Shown: piece by piece, positions 54,502 to 62,345 of the stretch
Position numbering within the stretch: the stretch's first letter is position 1
Layout: each line of letters begins with the position of its first letter
NCBI GenBank assembly: GCA_963839955.1
Contig: CAWIXB010000001.1
Coordinates: 1,922,001-1,986,000, forward strand
Length of the DNA: 64,000 nucleotides
Reading direction: 5' to 3'
From: CAWIXB01 sp963839955
Lineage (GTDB): Bacteria; Actinomycetota; Actinomycetes; JACCUZ01
The notes under the pieces: generated by a model
Databases searched by the model: none
Told to the model about the DNA's origin: nothing
Seen by the model: only the letters and a program-made list of their open reading frames with translations
Translations under genes and position numbers: made by a program

Positions 54502-56427
54502 TTAGTGCACCCGCCGCCCGGACTCCTGCGTCGAGTAGCCGCCGAGCGCCTCCACCGACGCGCGGAACCTCTGGTCGCCGAGCAGGTCCAGCAGAGGGTC
54601 GAGCACTCCCGACTCGAGCTCTTCGACCGTCGTGACGAGGTCGTAGGGCTCCTGCGTCACCGGCACGAAGCCGGCGCCGAAGGCCCGCGCCGCCGCGAGC
54701 ACGCCGAGCCCGGCATCGGCCCGGCCGGCGACGACGGCGGCGGCGACCGCCAGGTGGGTGTGCTCCTCCCGGGCGTAGCCCTCGACCTCGTCGGCGCCGA
54801 TGTCCAGCCTGGCGAGCTCGGCGTCGAGCAGCACCCGGGTCCCCGCGCCCGGTTGCCGGTTGACGTAGCGCAGACCCGCGCGGGCCAGATCGGCGAGCCC
54901 GGTCAGGCCGAGCGGGTTGTCCGGCGCGACGATGAGGCCCTGGTCCCGGTGCACGAGACGGATGACCGCAACGGGGCGGTCCCCGAGCACCCGGGCGACG
55001 TAGGGCAGCGTGTACTCGCCGGATTGCGGGTCGAGCAGGTGCGAGCCTGCGACGTGGCAGAGGCCGTCGCGCAGCGCGACCAGCCCGCCGAGTGACCCGA
55101 CGTTCGACGAGGCCAAAGTGAGCCGCGGGTCACGGCCGCGCAGGGCAGAGGCGGCGAGGTCGAGCACCAGATCATGAGACCCGATTGCCACGATCGTGCG
55201 ATCCACCTCGTCGAGGCCGCGCAGCAGCTCGACCTGCACCTCTTCGCCGGCGTGGTGGCCCTCCAGCCCGGCGGGGACGACGAGCAGCCCGTCGGCGCGC
55301 ACCAGCGAGGTCAGCACCCCTGCTCCGCGCGGCAAGGGAGTGGCGACGATCCTGCCGCCCACGCGGCCCAGGCGCACCCGGACCCAGTCGTCGCTGCCGA
55401 CGGTGGATGCGAGCTTACGTGCGAGCCGCGCGGCGACCGCCGTACGTCGGGTCGGTGCGGCGCCCTGCAGCTCGGCCAGCAGCGGCGCAGCGAAGATGTC
55501 GAACGTGAGTGCCGCTGACACGGGGTAGCCGGGCGCGCCGAGCACCGGCGTGGCGCCGACTACGCCGAGCACGACCGGATGGCCGGGACGCACCGCGACA
55601 CCGTGAACGACTAGCCGGCCCTGCTCCGCGACGACCTGGGCGGTGTAGTCGTCGCGACCCGCGCTCGATCCGGCGACGATCACGACAAGGTCGGCCTGGC
55701 TCGCGGCGTCACGCGCAGCGGCAGCGAGGAGCTCGACATCGTCGGGGACGATGGCGGTGACTCGTGCGGCGCATCCTGCCTCTCGGGCCTGTGCGGCGAG
55801 CATCAGCGAGTTGGTGTCCGGGATCTCGCCGTCGGCCGCGGTGGTCCCGAGGGGGCGGAGCTCGTCGCCGGTCGGGATGACGACGACGAGCGGCTGCCGG
55901 CGTACCACGACGTCGGTGTGCCCCGCCGACGCGATGGACGCGACATCGACGGCGCGCAGCCGATGGCCCTCCGTGAGCAACAGCTCGGTGGCGCTCACGT
56001 CCTCGCCGATGGACCGGACATGCAGGTAGGGCGGCACGGCGGTCCGCAGCTCGGCGCAGGTGCGCCCATCGTCGGCGTCGATGTGGTGCACGTGCTCGCG
56101 CATCACGACCGCATCGCGGCCGTCAGGCACCGGGTCGCCGGTGTCGACGACGTCGTACTTGTCCGGCTCGAGCAGCAGCGGTGTGCTCTCGGATGCCCCG
56201 ACGGTGTCGGCGGCGCACACCGCGATGCCGTCCATCGCTGCCGCGTCGAACGCGGGCGAGGAGCGCAGCGCCCAGACGGGCTCGGCGGTCACCCGGCCGA
56301 CGGCATCGGAGAGCGCCAAGCGCACCGTGTCGACCATCTGCGGGCAGCCCTCCTCGCCGCGAGCACGACGCCAGGCGGCGAGGGCCTCCGCAGCAGGGAT
56401 GTCCCGGATGAAGGGGCTGCCGGTCAC
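54502..56427 (-). CDS. MoeA-like molybdopterin protein fused to a PBP-like domain
   Basis: The 641-residue protein has an N-terminal MoeA part (residues 1-~415: AAMDGIAVCAADT, VPTGDEL-type VIPTGDELRPLG, VIVAGSSAGRDDY, LGAPGYPVSAAL) and a C-terminal periplasmic-binding-protein-like domain (~420-641, DLVLDLAASAL, ASSNVGSLGGLVAL, YVNRQPGAGTRVLLDAE, GLGVLAAARAFG). MoeA inserts metal into molybdopterin; the PBP-like part is thought to bind oxyanions or sense cofactor, and occurs fused in many Mo- or W-users. It may provide metal selectivity for FDH or AOR; this is inference. GTG start, 25 bases after the preceding moeA. Confidence 0.9.
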   Translation of the reverse strand: MTGSPFIRDIPAAEALAAWRRARGEEGCPQMVDTVRLALSDAVGRVTAEPVWALRSSPAFDAAAMDGIAVCAADTVGASESTPLLLEPDKYDVVDTGDPVPDGRDAVVMREHVHHIDADDGRTCAELRTAVPPYLHVRSIGEDVSATELLLTEGHRLRAVDVASIASAGHTDVVVRRQPLVVVIPTGDELRPLGTTAADGEIPDTNSLMLAAQAREAGCAARVTAIVPDDVELLAAAARDAASQADLVVIVAGSSAGRDDYTAQVVAEQGRLVVHGVAVRPGHPVVLGVVGATPVLGAPGYPVSAALTFDIFAAPLLAELQGAAPTRRTAVAARLARKLASTVGSDDWVRVRLGRVGGRIVATPLPRGAGVLTSLVRADGLLVVPAGLEGHHAGEEVQVELLRGLDEVDRTIVAIGSHDLVLDLAASALRGRDPRLTLASSNVGSLGGLVALRDGLCHVAGSHLLDPQSGEYTLPYVARVLGDRPVAVIRLVHRDQGLIVAPDNPLGLTGLADLARAGLRYVNRQPGAGTRVLLDAELARLDIGADEVEGYAREEHTHLAVAAAVVAGRADAGLGVLAAARAFGAGFVPVTQEPYDLVTTVEELESGVLDPLLDLLGDQRFRASVEALGGYSTQESGRRVH

Positions 56428-56452
56428 CGTGCGCAGGCTACCTTCGACCTGC

Positions 56453-57679
56453 TCAGCGATAGAGCGTGACGTCGACCTCGGCATGCTCGTCGAGGCCGGT
56501 GGCCGCCTCGGGGACGACCACGTATCCGTCGGCGCTCGTGAGCACCGATAGGAGCGCCGACGCGCCGAACACCGGTGTGGCAACGCCGTCCGTCATGCGC
56601 ACCTGGACGATGTCGAGACGGCCCGCGACCGAAGGGACGGCGCGCGCCAGCGTCGCGCGCGTACCGGGCTCTGGCGGGGGTTGGTCGCAGCCTCCCATCC
56701 TTCGCACGACCGGGACACCTATCAGCCGGAAGACCACAAGAGCGGACAACGGATTGCCGGGCAGGCCGATGACCGGCACGCCGGCGCACTCGGCAAGCAG
56801 CGTCGGTTTCCCGGGGCGGATGGCCACGCCGTGGCAGACGATGCCGGGCGGGCCGAGCCGGGCGACCACGTCCGCGGTCTCGTCGCGAGCACCCACCGAC
56901 GACCCCGCCGACACCACGACGACGTCGCACGCATCGAGCGCCGCCCGCATCGCCCTCTCGAGGTCCGCCGGATCGTCACCCACGATGCCGCGCACGTCGG
57001 GCTCGCCGCCCGCGTCGCGGACCAACCCGGCAAGGGCCGACGCCGTGGCATCGCGCACCTGCCCCGGACGCAGAGCCACGGTCGCGCGCGGCACCACTTC
57101 GTCGCCGGTCGAGATGATGCCGACCCGTGGGCGTGCGTGGACGTCGACGGCGGTCAGTCCGGCTGCGGCCAGCATGCCGAGGTCCTGGGCTCGCAGTGGT
57201 CGTCCCACGGGCACGACGACTGCGCCGGGAGAGACGTCCTCGTCGGCCCGCACCATGCCGTCACCGGGCGCGACCGGACGCACCACCTCGACCGTTCCCG
57301 GCATCGTCTCCTGCGTGTGCTCGACCATCACGACGGCGTCCGCGCCCGGGGGAAGCACGCCCCCGGTGGGCATCCCGGCAACCGACCCCCGCGTGACGGT
57401 CACGTCCGGCTCCGCGCCCATCCGCACCGCGCCGATGACGGTGAGGTAGGAGGGCATGCCTTCCGACGCGCCGTAGGTGTCGGCAGCCACCACCGCGTAG
57501 CCGTCGACGGTCGAGCGCGCGAAGCCGGGCAGCGCAACGAGGGCCCGCACGTCCTCGACGGGAACTCGGTGCAGCGCCTCGTCGAGTCCCACGCGTTCGG
57601 TGCCGGTACGGCGACCCGTGGGTAGCGCCCGCAGGGCCTCGGCCACGGTCATCGTGGTGAAGAACTCCCGGCCGGGCAT
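56453..57679 (-). CDS. moeA: Molybdopterin molybdenumtransferase MoeA
   Basis: The 408-residue protein has all MoeA domains: TVDGYAVVAADT, PPGADAVVMVEHT, VGIISTGDEVV, VSAGSSVGARDE (canonical SGGxSxG here SAGSSVG), IRPGKP, GLPGNPLSALV and a C-terminal beta-barrel. It inserts molybdate (or tungstate) into adenylylated molybdopterin. It sits between the formate dehydrogenase genes and a second MoeA with PBP domain. It is 25 bases after the NuoEF-type gene, GGAGGGG upstream. Confidence 0.95.
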   Translation of the reverse strand: MPGREFFTTMTVAEALRALPTGRRTGTERVGLDEALHRVPVEDVRALVALPGFARSTVDGYAVVAADTYGASEGMPSYLTVIGAVRMGAEPDVTVTRGSVAGMPTGGVLPPGADAVVMVEHTQETMPGTVEVVRPVAPGDGMVRADEDVSPGAVVVPVGRPLRAQDLGMLAAAGLTAVDVHARPRVGIISTGDEVVPRATVALRPGQVRDATASALAGLVRDAGGEPDVRGIVGDDPADLERAMRAALDACDVVVVSAGSSVGARDETADVVARLGPPGIVCHGVAIRPGKPTLLAECAGVPVIGLPGNPLSALVVFRLIGVPVVRRMGGCDQPPPEPGTRATLARAVPSVAGRLDIVQVRMTDGVATPVFGASALLSVLTSADGYVVVPEAATGLDEHAEVDVTLYR

Positions 57680-57704
57680 GGTTGTGTGGGCCCCTCCGCC
57701 GGTC

Positions 57705-59402
57705 TCAGTCCTTCGGCTGCTCGCGGGCGGACGCCGCTCCGCGCTGCAGGCCGAGAACACTCGCGACGGGACCCAGCGCCACCTGGCCGAGGCCGCAGAT
57801 CGAGGTCTTGCGCAGGGTCCGTTCCAGCTCGAGCACCTGGCGCCTGGTCTCGTCGTCGACGTCCCCGCCGCCAGCGAGCACCGACGTGAGCACGGTGTGG
57901 GCCTTGGTCGAGCCGACACGGCACGGCACACACTTTCCGCACGACTCGTCGCGGAAGAAGCGCAGCACGTTGGTGGCAGCGGCAAGCAGGTCGGTACCGT
58001 CCCTGACCGCGACCAGTGCGCCGGAGCCGAGCATCGATCCCGCCTCGGCCAGTGTGGCGAAGTCGAGACGGACGTCGAGGTCAGCCGCGCCGAGGAAGTT
58101 CGACGAGGCGCCTCCCGGTTGCACTGCAGCGAGGGTCGCGCCGTCGGCCATGCCCCCGGCGAGGTCGAGCAGCTCGCGCGCAGTGGTGCCCATGGGCACG
58201 CAGTAGACGCCGGCGTTGGCCACGTGACCGGACACCGCGAAGAACTTCATGCCCTCGCTCTCCCCGGCTCCTTGGTCCTTCCACCAGGCCGCACCGCGTT
58301 CGACGATGACGGGCACGTCGGCAAACGTCTCGACGGAGTTCATCAGGGTCGGTGCGCCCCAAAGGCCGTAGTTGCCCGGGAACGGCGGCTTGTTGCGCGG
58401 CTCACCGCGGTGACCCTCCATGCACTCGATGAGCGCCGACTCCTCGCCGAGGATGTAGCCGCCCGGCGAGACGAACACGTCGATGCGCAGCCGGCGGCCG
58501 CTGCCGAGAACGTCGTCGCCGAGCAGGCCGGCGGCCTCCATCCGCGCGATCTCGTCGCGCAGCACCTCGGTCTCGGGTCCGTACTCGTGGCGGACGAAGA
58601 CCCAACCCTCCTCGGAGCCCACGGTGGCCATGCCGACGGCCATGCCCTCGAGCACCAGATGTGGCTGGTCGGCGAGGATCTGGCGGTCCTTGAACGTGCC
58701 GGGCTCCGACTCGTCGGCGTTGCAGATGGTGTACTTCGGCGTCGACTCCTGACCCGCCACGAGCTCCCACTTCTTGCCTGTTGGGAACCCCGCCCCGCCC
58801 ATGCCGCGCAGACCGGACTCCTGCAGGGCGGCCATCACCTCGTCGGCCGCACGGCTGCCCGTGAGCAGCGAGCGGAGCACCCGGTAGCGCTCGTCACCTG
58901 GCGCGTACGGGTCGTTGGGCCAGGGCCCGTCGCGCCCGGAGGGTGTGGGCGCGGAGTCTTCGAGCGAGGCGGAGCGCGCGGCTTCGACGAGGTCGGCAGT
59001 GGCTTCGACACCGGCAGGCTGCTCGTTGACCGCGACGGCGGGCGCGATGTCGCAGCGGCCGAGGCAGGACACCTCGCGCAGCTCGACCTGGTCGTCGTCG
59101 CCATAGCGTTCCCGGGCCGCAGCGATGCTCGCCTCCGAACCCTGCAGCCAGCAGGAGAGGTCACGGCAGAGGTGCAGGGACACCGCGGGCGGCGCCACCG
59201 TGCGGAAGTGCGGGTAGAACGAGACCAGCCCTTCGATCTCGTACTGCGGCCGCCTGGTGTCGCGCGAGAGCTGGACGAGCTCCTCGCGCGGCAGCCAGCC
59301 GCGGCGTTCCTGGATCGCGTTGAGCGCCGGGATGAGGCTGGGACCGGGGAACTTCCCGGCCCGCGCCTCGACGCCGGGGACACGGTGCTGGGCCGGCGTC
59401 AT
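57705..59402 (-). CDS. NAD-dependent formate dehydrogenase beta subunit (NuoE-NuoF fusion)
   Basis: The 565-residue protein joins a thioredoxin-like [2Fe-2S] NuoE domain (Cys79, Cys84, Cys113, Cys117) to a NuoF domain. The latter has LRGMGGAGFPTGKKWEL for FMN/NAD, CNADESEPGTFKDRQI, SPGGYILGEESALIE and a C-terminal [4Fe-4S] motif SCGKCVPCR with a further Cys in TSICGLGQV. It hands electrons from the alpha subunit to NAD+. It starts with ATG overlapping the fdhA stop by 4 bases. It could equally serve the AOR upstream. Confidence 0.93.
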   Translation of the reverse strand: MTPAQHRVPGVEARAGKFPGPSLIPALNAIQERRGWLPREELVQLSRDTRRPQYEIEGLVSFYPHFRTVAPPAVSLHLCRDLSCWLQGSEASIAAARERYGDDDQVELREVSCLGRCDIAPAVAVNEQPAGVEATADLVEAARSASLEDSAPTPSGRDGPWPNDPYAPGDERYRVLRSLLTGSRAADEVMAALQESGLRGMGGAGFPTGKKWELVAGQESTPKYTICNADESEPGTFKDRQILADQPHLVLEGMAVGMATVGSEEGWVFVRHEYGPETEVLRDEIARMEAAGLLGDDVLGSGRRLRIDVFVSPGGYILGEESALIECMEGHRGEPRNKPPFPGNYGLWGAPTLMNSVETFADVPVIVERGAAWWKDQGAGESEGMKFFAVSGHVANAGVYCVPMGTTARELLDLAGGMADGATLAAVQPGGASSNFLGAADLDVRLDFATLAEAGSMLGSGALVAVRDGTDLLAAATNVLRFFRDESCGKCVPCRVGSTKAHTVLTSVLAGGGDVDDETRRQVLELERTLRKTSICGLGQVALGPVASVLGLQRGAASAREQPKD

Positions 59403-62272
59403 ATCGGGTTCACCGGCTCGATGGCGACGGCACAGAACTTGAACTCGGGGATCTTCGCGACCTCGTCGACCTCGTCGATGGTCAGCAGGTTGGCCGCCGC
59501 CTCGCGGAAATGGAAGGGCATGAAGACGTTTCCGCGTGCCTCGCGCGTCGACACGCGGACGTGCAGCTCGACGAGTCCCCGTCGTGAGCTGACGCGGGCC
59601 AGCCCACCATCGACGAGCCCCAGGGTGCCCGCGTCCTCGGGATGCACGTAGATCTCTGCGCGTGGCGCGATCGCGTCGAGGGCGAACGAACGCCGTGTCA
59701 TCGACCCGGTGTGCCAGTGCTCGAGCAGGCGGCCGGTGTTCAGCACGAACGGATAGTCACCGTCGGGCAGCTCCTTGGCCGGGAGCCACTCGGCGGGCAC
59801 CAGGTGGGCGAGCCCGTCCGACGTGTTGAACCGGTCGTCGAACATCACGATGGTGCCGTCGCTGTGCTCCGGGTCGTCGTTTGGGTACAGCTTGCCGGTG
59901 CCGCCGAGATTGTCGTAGCTCAGGTTCTGGTAGCTCGGCATCACCGACACGAGCTCGTCGAACACCTCGCGGGGTGACGAGTAGTCCCAGTCGAGCCCGA
60001 GCCGCTGGGCGACGCCCTGGGTGATCTCCCAGTCGACGCGAGCCTGGCCCGGCGGGTCGAGCACCTTGCGGCCGAGCTGAACGCGCCGGTCGGTGTTGGT
60101 GTAGGTGCCGTCCTTCTCGAGGTACGACGACGCGGGCAGGATGACGTCGGCGAACTCCGAGGTCTCGGTGAGGAAGATGTCCTGCACCACGAGAAACTCC
60201 AGCGCAGCAAGCGCTTTTCGCACCTTGTTGATGTTCGGGTCGGACATGAACGGGTTCTCGCCCATCATGTACATCCCGCGCACGCCCCCGTCGAGCGCCG
60301 AGTGGATGATCTCGGTCACCGTGAGACCCCGTTTCGGCGGCAGGTGGGTGCCCCAGATCCGTTCGAAGCGGTCCTTGACCTGCTCGTTGTCCGTCGACTG
60401 GTAGTCGGGGTAGTACATCGGGATCAGGCCGACGTCCGAGGCGCCCTGCACGTTGTTCTGACCGCGCAGCGGATGCAGCCCGCTGCCGGGCTTGCCGACG
60501 TTGCCGGTGATGGAGCACATCGCGATGAGGCAACGGGCGTTGTCGGTGCCTGTCGTGTGCTGGGAGATGCCCATGCCCCAGAAGATGATGCCGGCGCCGG
60601 CCTCGCCCCAGGTGCGGGCCACCCGACGGATGAGGTCTGCGGGAACGCCGGTGATCTGCTCGCCGCGTTCCGGTGGGTAGTCGGACACGGTCGCGGCGAG
60701 CGCTTCGTAGTTGGAGGTGCGCTCGGCGATGAAGTCATGGTCGACGAGGTCGAGCCGAATGATCTCGTGCATCACCGCGTTGTAGAACGCGACGTCCGTG
60801 CCAGGCTTGATCTGGCAGTAGATGTCGGCGTGGTCGGCGAGCTTGTCGGCCCGCGGGTCGACGTAGATGATCGTCGTGCCGCGACGGTGAGCCGCCTTGA
60901 AGAACGACGACGCGACCGGGTGGTTGGCCGTCGCGTTGCTGCCCGCGATGATCGCGACATCGGCATTGGCGATGTCGCCGTACGTCGTGGACACGGCCCC
61001 CGAGCCGATGCCCTCGAAGAGGGCCGCGACGCTCGACGCGTGGCACAACCGCGTGCAGTGGTCGATGTTGTTGGTGTGGAACGCGGTGCGCAGCAGCTTC
61101 TGGAAGAGGTAGGCCTCCTCGTTGGAGCACTTCGCCGAGCCGAAGCCCGCGATGGACTCCGAGCCGCCGTCCTCGTAGATCTCCTTCAGGCGACTGGCCA
61201 CCAGGTCGAGTGCCTCGTCCCAGGTGGCTTCCCGGAAGTGCGGGAGGACCTCGTCGTAGGGCACCAGCCCGCCCGGCCGACGGCGGCGCCGGCGGTTTCC
61301 CGCGCCCTTGTCGCCCTCGCCGTCGTCCGAGTCGCCGCGCACGTCCTGCGAGAGCGGACCCTTGGGATAGGCCTGCTCGACGCGGATCAGCGGGGTGGTG
61401 ATGCGCTGCGGTGAAGCCGCGTAGTCCCAGCCGTAGCGACCCTTGACGCACAGGCGCCCCTGCGAGCCGGGCTGGTCGCGTCCCTCGGCGAACGAGATGG
61501 CCTTGCGGTCGCGGTCGACCCAGTAGGTGAGGGCACAGCCGACCCCGCAGTAGGGGCAGACGCTCTCCACCGCTTCGAGGTCGGTGCGCGGCTGGATCGG
61601 CACGTCGTTGATGGGTTTGTTGGTCAGCGCCCCGGTCGGGCAGGACGCGACGCACTCCCCGCAAGTGACGCAGGTCGAGGAGCCCATCGGGTCGTTCAGG
61701 TCGAACGCGATCCGGGTGCTGTAGCCCTTGCCGCTTCGGCCGATGACGTCGTTGCCCTGGATGTCGTCACAGGCCCTCACGCAGCGGTCGCAGAGGATGC
61801 ACGAGTCGTGGTCGACGGCGATGACGGGGTTGGACAGGTCGATGCCACGGCCGGAGCCCTGCGGCAGTTCGCCGGCCTCGACGTGGTAGCGGCCTGCCAG
61901 CTCGAGGAGGAGATTGTCACCCGTTGTCGTCTGCTTGGGGTCCTGCTCGGGCGGCGGCTGGTCGGCCACCAGCAGCTCGGTGAGGGTCGCCCGGCTCGCC
62001 TCGATCTCGTCGGAGGTGGTGCTGACCTCCATGCCGTCCTCGCACGGACGTACGCAGGCCGCGGCGTAGGCCCGGGCGCCGACCTCGACCACGCACATGC
62101 GGCACACGCCGACCGGGTCATAGCGCTCGTCGTGGCAGAGCACCGGGATGTCGATGCCGATGTCGCGGGCGGCGGACCAGATCGTGGTGCCCTCGGCGAC
62201 GGTTACCGGCTGACCGTCGATGGTCGCGGTGACCGTGCGCTGCTCGGTGGGTGCTGGAGCGGTCGTCGTCAC
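59399..62272 (-). CDS. Formate dehydrogenase alpha subunit (Mo/W-bisPGD, NuoG-like N-terminus)
   Basis: The 957-residue protein has an N-terminal [2Fe-2S] domain (Cys46, 57, 60, 73), a bacterial ferredoxin pair (Cys158-168 and 201-211), the Fe4S4 domain of the molybdopterin fold (CPYCGVGC at 239-246 plus Cys275) and the catalytic Cys410 in RLCHASSV, the place taken by Sec in E. coli FdhF. This cytosolic NAD-linked type oxidises formate to CO2. A highly charged insertion (~306-336, acidic then six Arg) separates the Fe4S4 and catalytic domains. GTG start preferred. Confidence 0.93.
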   Translation of the reverse strand: MTTTAPAPTEQRTVTATIDGQPVTVAEGTTIWSAARDIGIDIPVLCHDERYDPVGVCRMCVVEVGARAYAAACVRPCEDGMEVSTTSDEIEASRATLTELLVADQPPPEQDPKQTTTGDNLLLELAGRYHVEAGELPQGSGRGIDLSNPVIAVDHDSCILCDRCVRACDDIQGNDVIGRSGKGYSTRIAFDLNDPMGSSTCVTCGECVASCPTGALTNKPINDVPIQPRTDLEAVESVCPYCGVGCALTYWVDRDRKAISFAEGRDQPGSQGRLCVKGRYGWDYAASPQRITTPLIRVEQAYPKGPLSQDVRGDSDDGEGDKGAGNRRRRRRPGGLVPYDEVLPHFREATWDEALDLVASRLKEIYEDGGSESIAGFGSAKCSNEEAYLFQKLLRTAFHTNNIDHCTRLCHASSVAALFEGIGSGAVSTTYGDIANADVAIIAGSNATANHPVASSFFKAAHRRGTTIIYVDPRADKLADHADIYCQIKPGTDVAFYNAVMHEIIRLDLVDHDFIAERTSNYEALAATVSDYPPERGEQITGVPADLIRRVARTWGEAGAGIIFWGMGISQHTTGTDNARCLIAMCSITGNVGKPGSGLHPLRGQNNVQGASDVGLIPMYYPDYQSTDNEQVKDRFERIWGTHLPPKRGLTVTEIIHSALDGGVRGMYMMGENPFMSDPNINKVRKALAALEFLVVQDIFLTETSEFADVILPASSYLEKDGTYTNTDRRVQLGRKVLDPPGQARVDWEITQGVAQRLGLDWDYSSPREVFDELVSVMPSYQNLSYDNLGGTGKLYPNDDPEHSDGTIVMFDDRFNTSDGLAHLVPAEWLPAKELPDGDYPFVLNTGRLLEHWHTGSMTRRSFALDAIAPRAEIYVHPEDAGTLGLVDGGLARVSSRRGLVELHVRVSTREARGNVFMPFHFREAAANLLTIDEVDEVAKIPEFKFCAVAIEPVNPI

Positions 62273-62345
62273 GCGCTCACCCGCTCGGGCAATGTCATCA
62301 GCCAGCCCTCCTGTGGCAGACCACCGGATTCCTCGCCGCCGCAGT

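Noticed and set aside
61030..61050. Selenocysteine in formate dehydrogenase
   Set aside because: The catalytic position is a plain Cys codon, with no in-frame TGA and no SECIS needed.
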